Part shown: one piece after another, positions 23,973-33,026 of the stretch | Position numbering within the stretch: the stretch's first letter is position 1 | How the letters are laid out: the number at the start of each line of letters is the position of its first letter | Source of the DNA: UBA7672 sp965279205 | GTDB lineage: Bacteria > Pseudomonadota > Alphaproteobacteria > Caulobacterales > Hyphomonadaceae | Length of the DNA stretch: 64,000 nucleotides | Direction: 5' to 3' | Assembly (NCBI GenBank): GCA_965279205.1 | Contig: OZ257144.1 | Location: 1,116,001 to 1,180,000 of the forward strand | Position numbers and translations under genes: made by a program | Notes under the pieces: generated by a model | Databases searched by the model: none | What the model was told of the DNA's origin: nothing | The model's input: the letters and a program-made list of their open reading frames with translations, nothing else

Positions 23973-25022
23973 TCAGCTCCAGAGATCTCCGAGCGTAAGC
24001 TGCTCGATGAAGCTGGGGCCGATCGGATGGCAGTAACTCGTGCCGTTGGCCCAGTCGTCCAGGCGCGATGTAAGCGACTGGAGAGAGGGGCCGGTGCGGA
24101 CGCCTGCCGCTTCGAGGTGCTGGACCAGATCGCGGAGCTGGCCATCCTCGAGATCGACATTGTCGGGCGCTTTAGCTTCGGCAAGACGCCAGCCGGCGGC
24201 ATCCCACATCAGGGCGACCGCGGCGGACACATCGCCACGCCAGACATAGACGGCCATGCGGCCTTCCGCGATCCGCACCGCGTGATCCGCGAGGCAGTTG
24301 CGGAATTCGAGCGCGAGCGCCTCGAGCTGTTTGCGGCTCGTGACGCGATGGAAAGGCGCTGCAAGCGCCGGCGCGGGGCCCGCATGGCGGAACGCGTCGG
24401 GCATCAGGTCTTTCTGCGCGCGGTTGAACACGGCGCGGGCGTCTCCCCCTGCGCCCCAGCTGCGGGCCATGCGGGCAGCCGCGTCGGGCTGCCGCACGCG
24501 CACCGCGAGATGGAAGGCGCGGGCAAGGTCGGCTGCGGCCGCCGCGGAGGGCACCGCACGGACGATCGCCGCGGAACGCAGGGCGGGTGGAAGCTCCGCG
24601 ATCGGGTCGAAATAGGCCGGACGGACGAGGTCGAGATGACGGAGGACCTCGTTGGCCATTGGCTCGGCGAGGAGGCGAAGGAAAACGTGGTAGTCATGCG
24701 GTTCCCACAGCGTCTCACCCGCCTTGGCGAGGGCGCGCATCAGACCCTGGGAGAATTCCCCGGCAAGGGCTTCGGCAACAACTGCGTCGCGGGCGAACTC
24801 GACCAGGCGGCGGATTTCGCTGCCGGCGAGATCGCGCTGGCCGTAACCGGCGAGGGCGATCGCCGCGGCGTGACGGCGCGCGGCGGGCAGGGCGAAGAAA
24901 TCGCCATGCGGCGCGGGCCAGACCTGAGCGATCGCGTCGGCGAATCCGCCGGCGACGAACGCCAGAAGCGGCGTTGCGGTGCGCGCCCGTTGAGGTGCAC
25001 GCTGGAAAAACTGCGCGACCAT
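23973..25022 (-). CDS. Unknown protein with PcfJ-like motif
   Basis: The ATG at 25020-25022 gives 349 residues (MVAQFFQRAPQRART...). The N-terminal two thirds are helical and Ala-rich. A C-terminal region contains SRKQLEALALEFRNCLADHAVRIAEGRMAVYVWRG (quoted in parts: FRNCLADH and MAVYVWRG) and a late WRLAEAKAPDNVDLED. The arrangement of N-CL-----I--G---VY-W recalls the PcfJ family of plasmid-linked proteins, where such a motif is conserved, but the similarity is weak. I would treat the gene as unknown. It converges on the acyl-CoA synthetase gene. Confidence 0.68.
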   Translation of the reverse strand: MVAQFFQRAPQRARTATPLLAFVAGGFADAIAQVWPAPHGDFFALPAARRHAAAIALAGYGQRDLAGSEIRRLVEFARDAVVAEALAGEFSQGLMRALAKAGETLWEPHDYHVFLRLLAEPMANEVLRHLDLVRPAYFDPIAELPPALRSAAIVRAVPSAAAAADLARAFHLAVRVRQPDAAARMARSWGAGGDARAVFNRAQKDLMPDAFRHAGPAPALAAPFHRVTSRKQLEALALEFRNCLADHAVRIAEGRMAVYVWRGDVSAAVALMWDAAGWRLAEAKAPDNVDLEDGQLRDLVQHLEAAGVRTGPSLQSLTSRLDDWANGTSYCHPIGPSFIEQLTLGDLWS

Positions 25023-25393
25023 GGTCGCGTCTCCTCTCGACATGCGTCCGCGATCCCGCTTTCAAGCGGGTTTGAGGACGTGGCTCCGCGCGCACACAAT
25101 CGTGCTGCGTGGCCAGGGTCAGGTTCGTGAGGTCAGACGCTTCCGAGCCGAAGCCGGGGGCGCTGACCGCCCCCTGGGATACAGAGGGCCAAACTGATTG
25201 GGTTCAGTCGCCTCATCGGCTGCTGGGCTCCATTGCGATGCGGGAGAGAATGTCCCCCGACCCGCGACCGTCTGACGCAAGATTCGGGCGGGATTTGGGC
25301 GGCGCATGTTTTTGGTCTAGGTGGTGATCATCTGTTTCCGTTCGCTTGTGATCGCCTTCGGCGGCGCGCAACGTCGGAGCAAAGGAGAGAAAG
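25023..25393. other. Intergenic region without a recognisable gene
   Basis: This 371-nt divergent region holds the promoters of the unknown gene at 23973-25022 and of the Gmad2 lipoprotein. A small perfect hairpin (CCCGCTTTCAAGCGGG followed by TTT) is at about 25056-25074. I see no gene, tRNA or other recognisable element. Confidence 0.6.
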
Positions 25394-25894
25394 ATGATCC
25401 GCCGCGCCCTGCTTGCCTGCCTGGTGCTTGCCGCCTGTGCGCCGGAGACGAAGCCGGCGGAGGCCCCTGCGCCAGAGCAGGCTGTTGCGCCTGCGACAAC
25501 GTCAGATCCGGCAATGGCAGCAAAGTACAAGCCTGCCGCGGCTGGAGAGATCACCGTGGCTTCGCCTGTTTCGGGCGCGCGCGTGACGAGTCCGCTGATC
25601 GCGGAGGGCGTTGCAAACAATGACTGGTTCTTCGAGGGGCAGTTCGTGGCCGAGCTCCTTGTCGATGGTGAAGTCATCGTGCAGGCGCCGGCGATGCAGT
25701 CAGGCGACAAGAGCTGGACTGATCCGGGTCCGGTTGGCTTCAAGGCCGAACTAGCCTTCGATGTGACGAAGGAACAGAACGCCGAGCTGATCCTGAGCGA
25801 GGACATGCCGGAGTTCATCGACGAAGCGAACGACATTCGCGGCCCCGCGAGGTCGGTGCGCATTCCCGTCGTGCTGTTGCCGCCCGCGAAGTGA
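25394..25894 (+). CDS. Gmad2-domain lipoprotein
   Basis: The 166-residue product has a lipoprotein signal (MIRRALLACLVLAAC, Cys15), a Pro/Ala-rich linker, and an immunoglobulin-like Gmad2 domain (about residues 50-165: ITVASPVSGARVTSPL, then NNDWFFEGQFVAELLVDGE). Gmad2 domains occur in exported proteins, often with sporulation or stress links, and are thought to bind cell-wall or ligand molecules. GGAG lies 9 nt before the ATG. Its stop overlaps the GTG start of selO by 4 nt, so the two are translationally coupled. Confidence 0.85.
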   Translation: MIRRALLACLVLAACAPETKPAEAPAPEQAVAPATTSDPAMAAKYKPAAAGEITVASPVSGARVTSPLIAEGVANNDWFFEGQFVAELLVDGEVIVQAPAMQSGDKSWTDPGPVGFKAELAFDVTKEQNAELILSEDMPEFIDEANDIRGPARSVRIPVVLLPPAK

Positions 25895-27303
25895 GCGGGA
25901 TCTATCGACCCGAGAAGGCTATTCTCGAACTCGACAGCCGGTTTCATGCCGCTGTCGAGCCGGCGGACTTTCCGCAGCACACGATCCGCTGGCGCAACCA
26001 GCGCTGGGCTGACGAAGTCGGGCTTGGGTCGCTGAGCGACACTGAGTGGGTCGAGCATTTCGGGAAGTTCGCGCCGCTGTCGGGATCGCTCGAGAAGCCG
26101 CTGGCGCTGGCTTATCACGGTCACCAGTTCCAGGTTTACAATCCGCAGATCGGCGACGGGCGCGGGTTCCTGTTTGCGCAGCTGAGGGACCGGCAGGGCA
26201 GGCTGCTCGATCTTGGCACCAAGGGGTCGGGGCAGACGCCATGGTCTCGCTCAGGCGATGGGCGGCTGACGCTGAAAGGCGGCGTGCGCGAGATACTTGC
26301 GGCGGGAATGCTGGAGGCGCTGGGCGTCTACACGTCGAAGGCGTTCTCGCTGATCGAGACCGGAGAACAGCTGCATCGCAATGACGAGCCGTCGCCGACG
26401 CGCTCGTCGGTGTTGGTGCGGCTTTCCCACAGCCACATCCGGTTCGGGACATTCCAGCGGCAGGCCTATGCGGGTGACGCGGATGCGATTGGCAAGCTGG
26501 TCGAATACTGCATCCGGCATTTCCATCCTGACGGAGCCGGCGCCGACATGGCGGCGGCGGCGGCGGGTCTGTTGCGCGAGGTGGTAGCGAAGACCGCGGA
26601 CCTTGCCGCGTCGTGGATGACGGCGGGGTTCGTGCACGGCGTGCTCAACACCGACAACATGGTCGTGACCGGCGAGAGCTTCGACTACGGCCCATGGCGG
26701 TTCCTTCCTTACTCGGATCCCAGCTTCACGGCGGCGTATTTCGACGAGCAGGGACTCTATGCCTTTGGCCGACAGCCGTCGGCGGCGCTGTGGAACCTCA
26801 GCCAGCTCGCCTCGTGCCTGACGCTTGTGTGCGATGCGACGCTGCTGGAGAAGGAGCTGGAGAGGTTCGAGTCTGCGTACCGGATTGCATTCCGGACGCG
26901 GATGCTGGCCGTGCTTGGACTGCAGCCTTCCGGAGAAGAAGCGGACCTGGCGTTGCTCAAGGCCCTGTTTGGCTGGATGGGGGAGACCAGGGCGCCCTGG
27001 CCGCAGGTGTTCTTCGACTGGTTCGGCGGACCTGCCAGCGAGGTGCGCGCGGCTCGCAGCCCGCTGGCGAATCACTATGCCGCACCGGCTTTCGAGGCGG
27101 CGCGGAAAGCGCTGATGGGCCATGCGCCGGAAAGGCCCGGCCGGCTGGCCCATGCGTACTTTTCAGGAGCGACTCCGGCGAGCCTGATCATCGAGGACGT
27201 CGAGGCAAGCTGGACCCAAATCGCGGATCGCGACGACTGGAGCCTTTTCACGGTCCAGATGGACCGCATCGAGCAAGCCCGACAGGCGCTTGCCCTTTCA
27301 TAG
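25891..27303 (+). CDS. selO: Protein adenylyltransferase SelO, variant C-terminus
   Basis: SelO is a pseudokinase-fold enzyme that transfers AMP to Ser, Thr or Tyr of target proteins and is linked to redox stress. The 470-residue product (GTG start, overlapping the lipoprotein gene) keeps the N-terminal YHGHQFQVYNPQIGDGRG, LGTKGSGQTPWSR, GVREILAAGMLEALG, and the core HGVLNTDNMVVTG and SFDYGPWRF motifs. The usual C-terminal region with NPxxxxRNHxxE is not visible: the end (YFSGATPASLIIEDVEASW onward) differs from typical bacterial SelO. Catalytic residues seem present, so activity is likely; the end may alter regulation. Confidence 0.9.
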   Translation: MSGIYRPEKAILELDSRFHAAVEPADFPQHTIRWRNQRWADEVGLGSLSDTEWVEHFGKFAPLSGSLEKPLALAYHGHQFQVYNPQIGDGRGFLFAQLRDRQGRLLDLGTKGSGQTPWSRSGDGRLTLKGGVREILAAGMLEALGVYTSKAFSLIETGEQLHRNDEPSPTRSSVLVRLSHSHIRFGTFQRQAYAGDADAIGKLVEYCIRHFHPDGAGADMAAAAAGLLREVVAKTADLAASWMTAGFVHGVLNTDNMVVTGESFDYGPWRFLPYSDPSFTAAYFDEQGLYAFGRQPSAALWNLSQLASCLTLVCDATLLEKELERFESAYRIAFRTRMLAVLGLQPSGEEADLALLKALFGWMGETRAPWPQVFFDWFGGPASEVRAARSPLANHYAAPAFEAARKALMGHAPERPGRLAHAYFSGATPASLIIEDVEASWTQIADRDDWSLFTVQMDRIEQARQALALS

Positions 27304-27325
27304 ATTGGGCAGGAGAAAAGCCCTG

Positions 27326-27383
27326 AATCCCAAGGGATTCCGCGGGCGATTCTCGGCAGCAGCCCCTCGATCCCAAGGGGTTT
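27326..27383 (+). promoter_or_regulatory. Twin ATCCC-AA-GGG motifs upstream of the hybrid kinase
   Basis: AATCCCAAGGGATT (27326-27339, near-perfect palindrome) recurs as GATCCCAAGGGGTT (27369-27382), 43 nt on. The second also sits in CCCCT-CGATCCCA-AGGGG followed by TTTGTT, which resembles a short terminator for selO. The motifs may be an operator pair or a terminator; the sequence alone does not tell. Confidence 0.35.
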
Positions 27384-27437
27384 GTTAACCGTTGTTGCGC
27401 GAGATGGCGGGGGAAATTCCACAGTCTCGGACGGCTC

Positions 27438-30227
27438 ATGACGTCGGCTCCACTTCCTTTAGGTTCTGCCGCGCCTCCAGAAGTGATCGAGCAGAGCTTC
27501 AACAGCGCTGTCGAGCATTTCCTGAACTCCGTTTCCGAAGCCTTCGCCCTGATCGACCAGGAAGGCCGCGTCGTACGCGCCAACATCGGCTACCGTCGCC
27601 TCACGGGCCCGGCGGGCGGCGCGCATGACGCGTCGATCCTGTCCTATCTCGACCCCGAGCGCCGCGAAGCCTGCCGTGAAATGCTGCGCACGCTGGGCGA
27701 GAAGGCGCCGACCCGGTCGCTGCAGATGCGCTTCAAGATCGGTCATGAGCTGAAGCTGATCGACGCCGAGCTGTCCTGGATGGGGCCTGCCGGACTAATC
27801 TCGTTCATCGGCCGCGATGTGACGCGTCAGGACACGCTTGAGCGGGAACGGCTGGAAACGGCGACAGCGCGCGACGCAGTAGAGCAGGTTGGCGACATCG
27901 GCCACTGGCGCGCGGGCCGCGACTTCAAGCTTCAGTGCTCGCCCGGGACTTCGCGTATCCTGGGTCTTGATCCGGCGGCGCCGCCGCTGGTACTGACCGA
28001 TTTCGTCGACATGATCGATCCGGTCGACCGGCCTGCCGCCGTCGCGGCTGCACGCGAAGCATTCGAGAAGCGCAAGCCGGTCAAGCACACATTCCGGATG
28101 CGCCGACCGGACGGATCCACGCGGCTGATCCGTGTCGCTGGGGCGCCGTCGATCGATGCGCGCGGCCAGGTCGAAGCGATGCACGGCGTCGTGGTCGACA
28201 AGACTGACAGCCATGCCGCACTGCAGGCGGCGATGAACGCCGATTCCACCGTGCGGCGTTTCGTGCACGCCGCGCCGATGCCCATCTGCATGTGCGACAA
28301 GGAAATGCGCGTGTTGATGGCCAGCGCCAGCTGGATGGCCGAGCGCGGGCTGTCCGAAGAGGAAGTCCTCGGCCGCTCCGTGTATGACCTGCTGCCGTGG
28401 CTGCCGGACAAGTGGCGAGCCATGCACCGGCAGGTGCTGCGCGGCGAAACCATGAGCCATGACCGCGATCCCTACAGTGGCAGGAAGGGGGGGCAGCGCT
28501 GGCTGAAATGGTCAGCCGCCCCGTGGCGCGATGGCGACGGACAGATCGGCGGCATGGTCTCCATGCATGAGGATGTGACCGACATCGTGCGCGCGCAGCA
28601 TGAAGTCGAGAGCTCGAAAGAGCGCATGTCGTTCGGCATGTCGATCACCCAGATGATGATCTGGGAACTCGATTTCGAGATGCGCGAGACCTATCTCGAA
28701 GGCGACTGGAAGCACTTCTTCCCGCAGAAGCCGACCTTCGATTCTCTGACCGGCGCAGACAGCTGGATCCATCCGTCTGATCGCGAAATGCTGGGCAATA
28801 AATGGCGCACTCACCTTGCCGGTGGTCCGCCCTACACCGCCGAGTATCGCGTGACCTTCGCCGATGGCCGCGAGATCTGGCACTCGGCGTCGATCCGCAT
28901 CCTCAAGACCGTGAAGGGTTCGCCTGCGCGCGCCTTCGCCGTGATCCAGGACGTTACGGCGCGCAAGCATATCGAACTGAAGGCGATGGAAGCCGAACAG
29001 CGCGCTCTGGTCGCTGCGGCCGCGAAGTCGGACTTCCTGTCCAACATGAGCCACGAGATCCGGACACCGCTCAACGGTGTGCTTGCTGTCTCGGAAGTGC
29101 TGCTGCGGACGCAGCTGGACGAGCGTCAGGGCGAGATGGTGCGGCTGATTTCCACCTCGGGCCGGACGCTGTTGCGAGTCATGGACGATCTCGTGGAGTT
29201 CTCGCGTCTCGAAGGCGATGAGATCCAGTTCGATGTCCGTCCGTTCGAACTCGAAGAATCGCTGCGCATAACCTGCGAAGCTGCACGCACGCGCGCCGAA
29301 GCCAAGGGCCTGCGCTTCGACACTTTCATCTCCGCGAGCTGTGATGGCGTGTTCCGGGGCGATCCCGTGCGCATCGGCCAGGTGCTGGGCAACCTGCTCA
29401 ACAACGCGGTCAAGTTCACCGAACAGGGCCACATCTCGGTCTCGGCGACGGTGGAGGAACTGCCGGAAAGCAAGACCCAGCTTCGCGTGTCGGTCACCGA
29501 TACCGGCGTCGGTTTCTCGCAGGACGTGGCCGGACGGATCTTCGAGCGTTTCGAACAGGCCGACATTTCATCGACTTCGCGCAAGTTCGGCGGTCTCGGC
29601 CTCGGCCTTTCCATCGTGAAGCGGCTGGTCGAACTGATGAACGGCGAGGTGACTGCGACGTCCAAGGAAGGCGAGGGCTCGACGTTCGAAGTCGTTGTCG
29701 GGATTTCGCGTGACCGCATCGCGGCGCTGGGCGCCATGACGGCTGTCGCGGTGGAGGATTTCGAGGCGGAGACGCAGATCGAGAATCTTCGCCTGCTCGT
29801 CGCCGAAGACAATCCCATGAACCGCCGCGTCGTGGAGCTACTGTTGGCGCAGAGCGGACTGCAGATCACTTTCGCAGAGAACGGCAAGGAAGCGGTTGAG
29901 AAGTTCTCGGCCAGCCGGTTCGATCTCGTGCTGATGGATCTGCAGATGCCGATCATGGGCGGTCTTGCGGCGACGCGCGCCATCCGCGAGTGGGAAAAGC
30001 AGAACAACCGCACACCGACGCCGGTTATCGCCGTCTCGGCCAATGCGACCGACGAGCATGTGATCGAAGCCAAGGAAGCCGGCGCCGACGATCACGTCGC
30101 CAAACCGATCGTGCGCGAGACGCTGTTCGAGGCGATTGCCCGCTATGGCCGCCGCAGCGGCGTGACCGCGCAAGCCGAACTCGACGACGGCGACTTCGAT
30201 CTCGACGATTTCGATATCGCGGTGTGA
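27438..30227 (+). CDS. Cytoplasmic multi-PAS hybrid histidine kinase
   Basis: The 929-residue protein has about four PAS/PAC modules (residues about 20-135, 150-265, 275-390 and 400-515). They are followed by the HisKA domain with the phosphorylated His539 in MSHEIRTPLNG, an HATPase domain (NLLNNAVKFT, DTGVGFSQ, GGLGLGLSI), and a C-terminal receiver domain with the phosphoacceptor Asp834 in LVLMDLQMP and KP near 880. No transmembrane helix or signal peptide is visible, so it is a soluble sensor. The receiver has an unusual acidic tail (ELDDGDFDLDDFDIAV). No partner phosphotransfer protein lies nearby. Confidence 0.92.
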   Translation: MTSAPLPLGSAAPPEVIEQSFNSAVEHFLNSVSEAFALIDQEGRVVRANIGYRRLTGPAGGAHDASILSYLDPERREACREMLRTLGEKAPTRSLQMRFKIGHELKLIDAELSWMGPAGLISFIGRDVTRQDTLERERLETATARDAVEQVGDIGHWRAGRDFKLQCSPGTSRILGLDPAAPPLVLTDFVDMIDPVDRPAAVAAAREAFEKRKPVKHTFRMRRPDGSTRLIRVAGAPSIDARGQVEAMHGVVVDKTDSHAALQAAMNADSTVRRFVHAAPMPICMCDKEMRVLMASASWMAERGLSEEEVLGRSVYDLLPWLPDKWRAMHRQVLRGETMSHDRDPYSGRKGGQRWLKWSAAPWRDGDGQIGGMVSMHEDVTDIVRAQHEVESSKERMSFGMSITQMMIWELDFEMRETYLEGDWKHFFPQKPTFDSLTGADSWIHPSDREMLGNKWRTHLAGGPPYTAEYRVTFADGREIWHSASIRILKTVKGSPARAFAVIQDVTARKHIELKAMEAEQRALVAAAAKSDFLSNMSHEIRTPLNGVLAVSEVLLRTQLDERQGEMVRLISTSGRTLLRVMDDLVEFSRLEGDEIQFDVRPFELEESLRITCEAARTRAEAKGLRFDTFISASCDGVFRGDPVRIGQVLGNLLNNAVKFTEQGHISVSATVEELPESKTQLRVSVTDTGVGFSQDVAGRIFERFEQADISSTSRKFGGLGLGLSIVKRLVELMNGEVTATSKEGEGSTFEVVVGISRDRIAALGAMTAVAVEDFEAETQIENLRLLVAEDNPMNRRVVELLLAQSGLQITFAENGKEAVEKFSASRFDLVLMDLQMPIMGGLAATRAIREWEKQNNRTPTPVIAVSANATDEHVIEAKEAGADDHVAKPIVRETLFEAIARYGRRSGVTAQAELDDGDFDLDDFDIAV

Positions 30228-30246
30228 TGCAGCGGGCTGGCCGCGC

Positions 30247-30936
30247 TCAGCCGCCCGGGAAGGTTCGCCGGAAGAAGTCTCCGATCGTTCCCGGCGCGTA
30301 GACGCCGAACATGATCAGGCCAAGCGTCAGGACATGCAGCGCGGTTATCAGCGCCGTGATGGTGACGAAGCCGGGCTTGTAGGTCTTGTGACGCAGCACG
30401 TGCTGGGCGAGCAGGCCGCCGACAATTCCGAAGGTCAGATCGAGCAGGTGCAATCGGCGTTCCGGTTCGCGCCATTCGCGCTTTTCGGCGGCGCGCTTGT
30501 CGGCTTGATAGAAGAGGAAGGAGGAAATGCTCGCGATCAGATAGAGAAGGCCAACCCACAGCGGAAAACGCGTAAGGGCAATGTTGTTGCCCAGAAGGAC
30601 GATTATCACGGCAGCGGCGGCGACGCGCGGCGAGATGTTGAGCAGGCCGCGTTTTTCCGGTGCGGACTCGCGGGCGGCCTGCGGTTTTTGCGCAGGCGCA
30701 GTCTTCGGTTTCGGAGGCGGCAAAATCCTGACGTCGACCGCCGTGGGCCGCCCGCCTTTGCCTTCGCCAATTTCGTAAGAGAGGCGGTCGCCGGGCTTCG
30801 GCCGGTCGACGCTTTTGCCGATCGACTTCATGTGAACGTAAAGCTTGCCGAGACGGCCCGGGCGCTGGATGAATCCAAAGCCGCGGTCGTCATGCCAGTC
30901 GACCAGTATGCCTTCTTCGCGCGCCAAGCGTCCCAA
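30247..30936 (-). CDS. Cold-shock domain/DUF1294 fusion membrane protein
   Basis: The 229-residue product joins an N-terminal cold-shock domain (about residues 5-70, with GFGFIQRPG and LYVHMKSI matching the RNP-like motifs) to a Pro/Lys-rich linker and a DUF1294 membrane domain (about 95-225, four hydrophobic helices, including FLFYQADKRAAEKREWREPERRLH in parts). This fusion is known in many proteobacteria. It suggests a membrane-tethered nucleic-acid-binding protein, but its role is unclear. It lies 12 nt downstream of acs on the same strand. Confidence 0.9.
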   Translation of the reverse strand: MGRLAREEGILVDWHDDRGFGFIQRPGRLGKLYVHMKSIGKSVDRPKPGDRLSYEIGEGKGGRPTAVDVRILPPPKPKTAPAQKPQAARESAPEKRGLLNISPRVAAAAVIIVLLGNNIALTRFPLWVGLLYLIASISSFLFYQADKRAAEKREWREPERRLHLLDLTFGIVGGLLAQHVLRHKTYKPGFVTITALITALHVLTLGLIMFGVYAPGTIGDFFRRTFPGG

Positions 30937-30948
30937 CCTTTCTCAGCG

Positions 30949-32928
30949 CTACCTGTTCGCCCGGTTGTCCACCAGGTCCTGCACCACCGCCGGGTCGGCG
31001 AGGGTCGATGTGTCACCCAGATTGGAGAAGTCGTTCTCGGCGATCTTGCGGAGGATACGACGCATGATCTTGCCAGAACGTGTCTTTGGCAGACCCGGTG
31101 CGAACTGGATGAGATCGGGCGAGGCGATCGGTCCGATTTCCTTGCGGACCCAGTTCACCAGCTCCGACTTCAGCGCATCTGTCGGCTGTTCGCCCGCCAT
31201 CAGCGACACATAGGCGTAGATGCCCTGGCCCTTGATCGGATGCGGGTAACCGACGACAGCGGACTCGGCTACTTTCGGATGAGCAACGAGAGCGCTTTCG
31301 ACTTCGGCGGTTCCCAGGCGGTGACCAGAGACGTTGATCACGTCGTCGACGCGGCCCGTGATCCAGTAGTAGCCGTCCTCGTCGCGGCGGCAGCCGTCTC
31401 CGGTGAAATACTTGCCGGGATAGGTGCGGAAGTAGGTATCGACGAAGCGAGCGTGGTCGCCATAGACGGTGCGCATCTGGCCGGGCCACGAGTCGAGAAT
31501 GCAAAGATTGCCGGAGGTTGCGCCCTCAAGGACCGTTCCCTTGTCGTCGACGAGCTGTGGGCGGATCGAGAAGAAGGGTTTTGCCGCGGAGCCGGGCTTG
31601 AGCGCATGGGCGCCAGGCAGAGGCGTCATAAGCGTCGCGCCGGTTTCGGTCTGCCACCAGGTGTCGACGATCGGGCAGCGCTGTTCGCCGACGACGCGGT
31701 AATACCATTCCCACGCTTCCGGATTGATTGGCTCGCCGACCGAGCCCATCAGGCGCAGCGATTTGCGGGACGATCCCGTAACGAACTGGTCGCCCGCGCC
31801 CATCAGCGCGCGAAGGGCGGTCGGTGCAGTGTAGAAGATCGAGACGTTGTGCTTGTCGATCGTCTTCCAGAAACGCGAGGCGTCTGGCCAGGTCGGAATG
31901 CCCTCGAACATCAATGTCGTGGCGCCGTTCGCAAGCGGACCGTAGACGACATACGAGTGCCCGGTGACCCAGCCGACATCGGCGGTGCACCAGAAAACTT
32001 CGCCGTCGCGATAGTCGAAGACGATCTCATGCGTCATCGACGCCCAGACGAGATAGCCGCCGGTGGTGTGCAACACGCCCTTGGGTTTTCCGGTGGAGCC
32101 GGAGGTGTAGAGGATGAAGAGCGGATCTTCCGCATTCATCTCTTCCGGTTCACACTCGTCGGAGACTGTCTTCGCGAGGTCTTCATACCAGTGGTCGCGG
32201 CCTGCGCTCATGCCGACCTTACCGCCGGTGCGTTTCACCACCAGCACCGATTTGACGGTTGATTTGCCGCCGAGCCTGTCGAGGGCGGCGTCGACATTGG
32301 CCTTGAGCGGGATCGGCTTGCCGCCGCGCAGGCCTTCATCGGCCGTGACGATGCAGGTCGAGGCGCAATCCTCGACGCGGCCGGCAAGGGAGTCGGGCGA
32401 GAAACCGCCGAAGACGACCGAATGGATTGCGCCGATACGCGCGCAGGCGAGCATGGCGTAGGCCGCCTCCGGAATCATCGGCATGTAGATGGTGACGCGG
32501 TCGCCCTTCGAGACGCCCTGATCCTTCAGCACGTTGGCGAAGCGGCAGACTTCCGAATAGAGCTCTGCATAGGTGATGCGCTTCGATACTGAAGGATCAT
32601 CGCCCTCGAACAGGATGGCCGTGACGTCGGCTTTTGCTGGCAGATGGCGGTCGATGCAGTTGGCGGAGACGTTGAGCGAGCCGTCCTCGAACCATTTGAC
32701 GAACAGGTCTTTCGGATCGTTCGTCTTCGAAACGTCCCAGTTGACGTTTTTTACTTTTGTGTAGGGCCGCATCCAGCGCAGCCGCTTGCCGTGTTCGCGC
32801 CAGAACGCTGCGGGATCAGCGACCGAAGCCGCGTACATTTCCTCATACTTTGCAGCGTTCACCCGCGCCTTGGCGGCGAACTCCGGCGGTACTGGATAGA
32901 CGTGGCTCTCGGACTTTGCCTGGGACAT
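30949..32928 (-). CDS. acs: Acetyl-CoA synthetase
   Basis: The 659-residue product converts acetate, ATP and CoA to acetyl-CoA via acetyl-AMP. It shows the full Acs pattern: YIPMIPEAAYAMLACARIGA-like VTIYMPMIPEAAY, FILYTSGSTGKPKGVLH, TADVGWVTGHSYVVYGPL, DTWWQTETGA, YFTGDGCRRDEDGY, ITGRVDDVINVSGHRLGTAE and the acetylated Lys620 in PKTRSGKIMRR. I chose the ATG at 32926-32928 (MSQAKSESH). A start at 33105 would overlap the fpr gene and add an unconserved stretch. It may be regulated by acetylation of that lysine, as in related enzymes. Confidence 0.97.
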   Translation of the reverse strand: MSQAKSESHVYPVPPEFAAKARVNAAKYEEMYAASVADPAAFWREHGKRLRWMRPYTKVKNVNWDVSKTNDPKDLFVKWFEDGSLNVSANCIDRHLPAKADVTAILFEGDDPSVSKRITYAELYSEVCRFANVLKDQGVSKGDRVTIYMPMIPEAAYAMLACARIGAIHSVVFGGFSPDSLAGRVEDCASTCIVTADEGLRGGKPIPLKANVDAALDRLGGKSTVKSVLVVKRTGGKVGMSAGRDHWYEDLAKTVSDECEPEEMNAEDPLFILYTSGSTGKPKGVLHTTGGYLVWASMTHEIVFDYRDGEVFWCTADVGWVTGHSYVVYGPLANGATTLMFEGIPTWPDASRFWKTIDKHNVSIFYTAPTALRALMGAGDQFVTGSSRKSLRLMGSVGEPINPEAWEWYYRVVGEQRCPIVDTWWQTETGATLMTPLPGAHALKPGSAAKPFFSIRPQLVDDKGTVLEGATSGNLCILDSWPGQMRTVYGDHARFVDTYFRTYPGKYFTGDGCRRDEDGYYWITGRVDDVINVSGHRLGTAEVESALVAHPKVAESAVVGYPHPIKGQGIYAYVSLMAGEQPTDALKSELVNWVRKEIGPIASPDLIQFAPGLPKTRSGKIMRRILRKIAENDFSNLGDTSTLADPAVVQDLVDNRANR

Positions 32929-33026
32929 GGGGGGCGCTCCGATTATGACGGCTTCTTTGGAGACGCTTGTGGCGCATTTCGCGCCGAAGATGAAGCGCCA
33001 AGCCGAAGCCGGTCGGTAGCGCAGAC

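Noticed and set aside
30334..32262. A 642-codon plus-strand frame
   Set aside because: It is a shadow of acs and the cold-shock/DUF1294 gene; no known domain appears.
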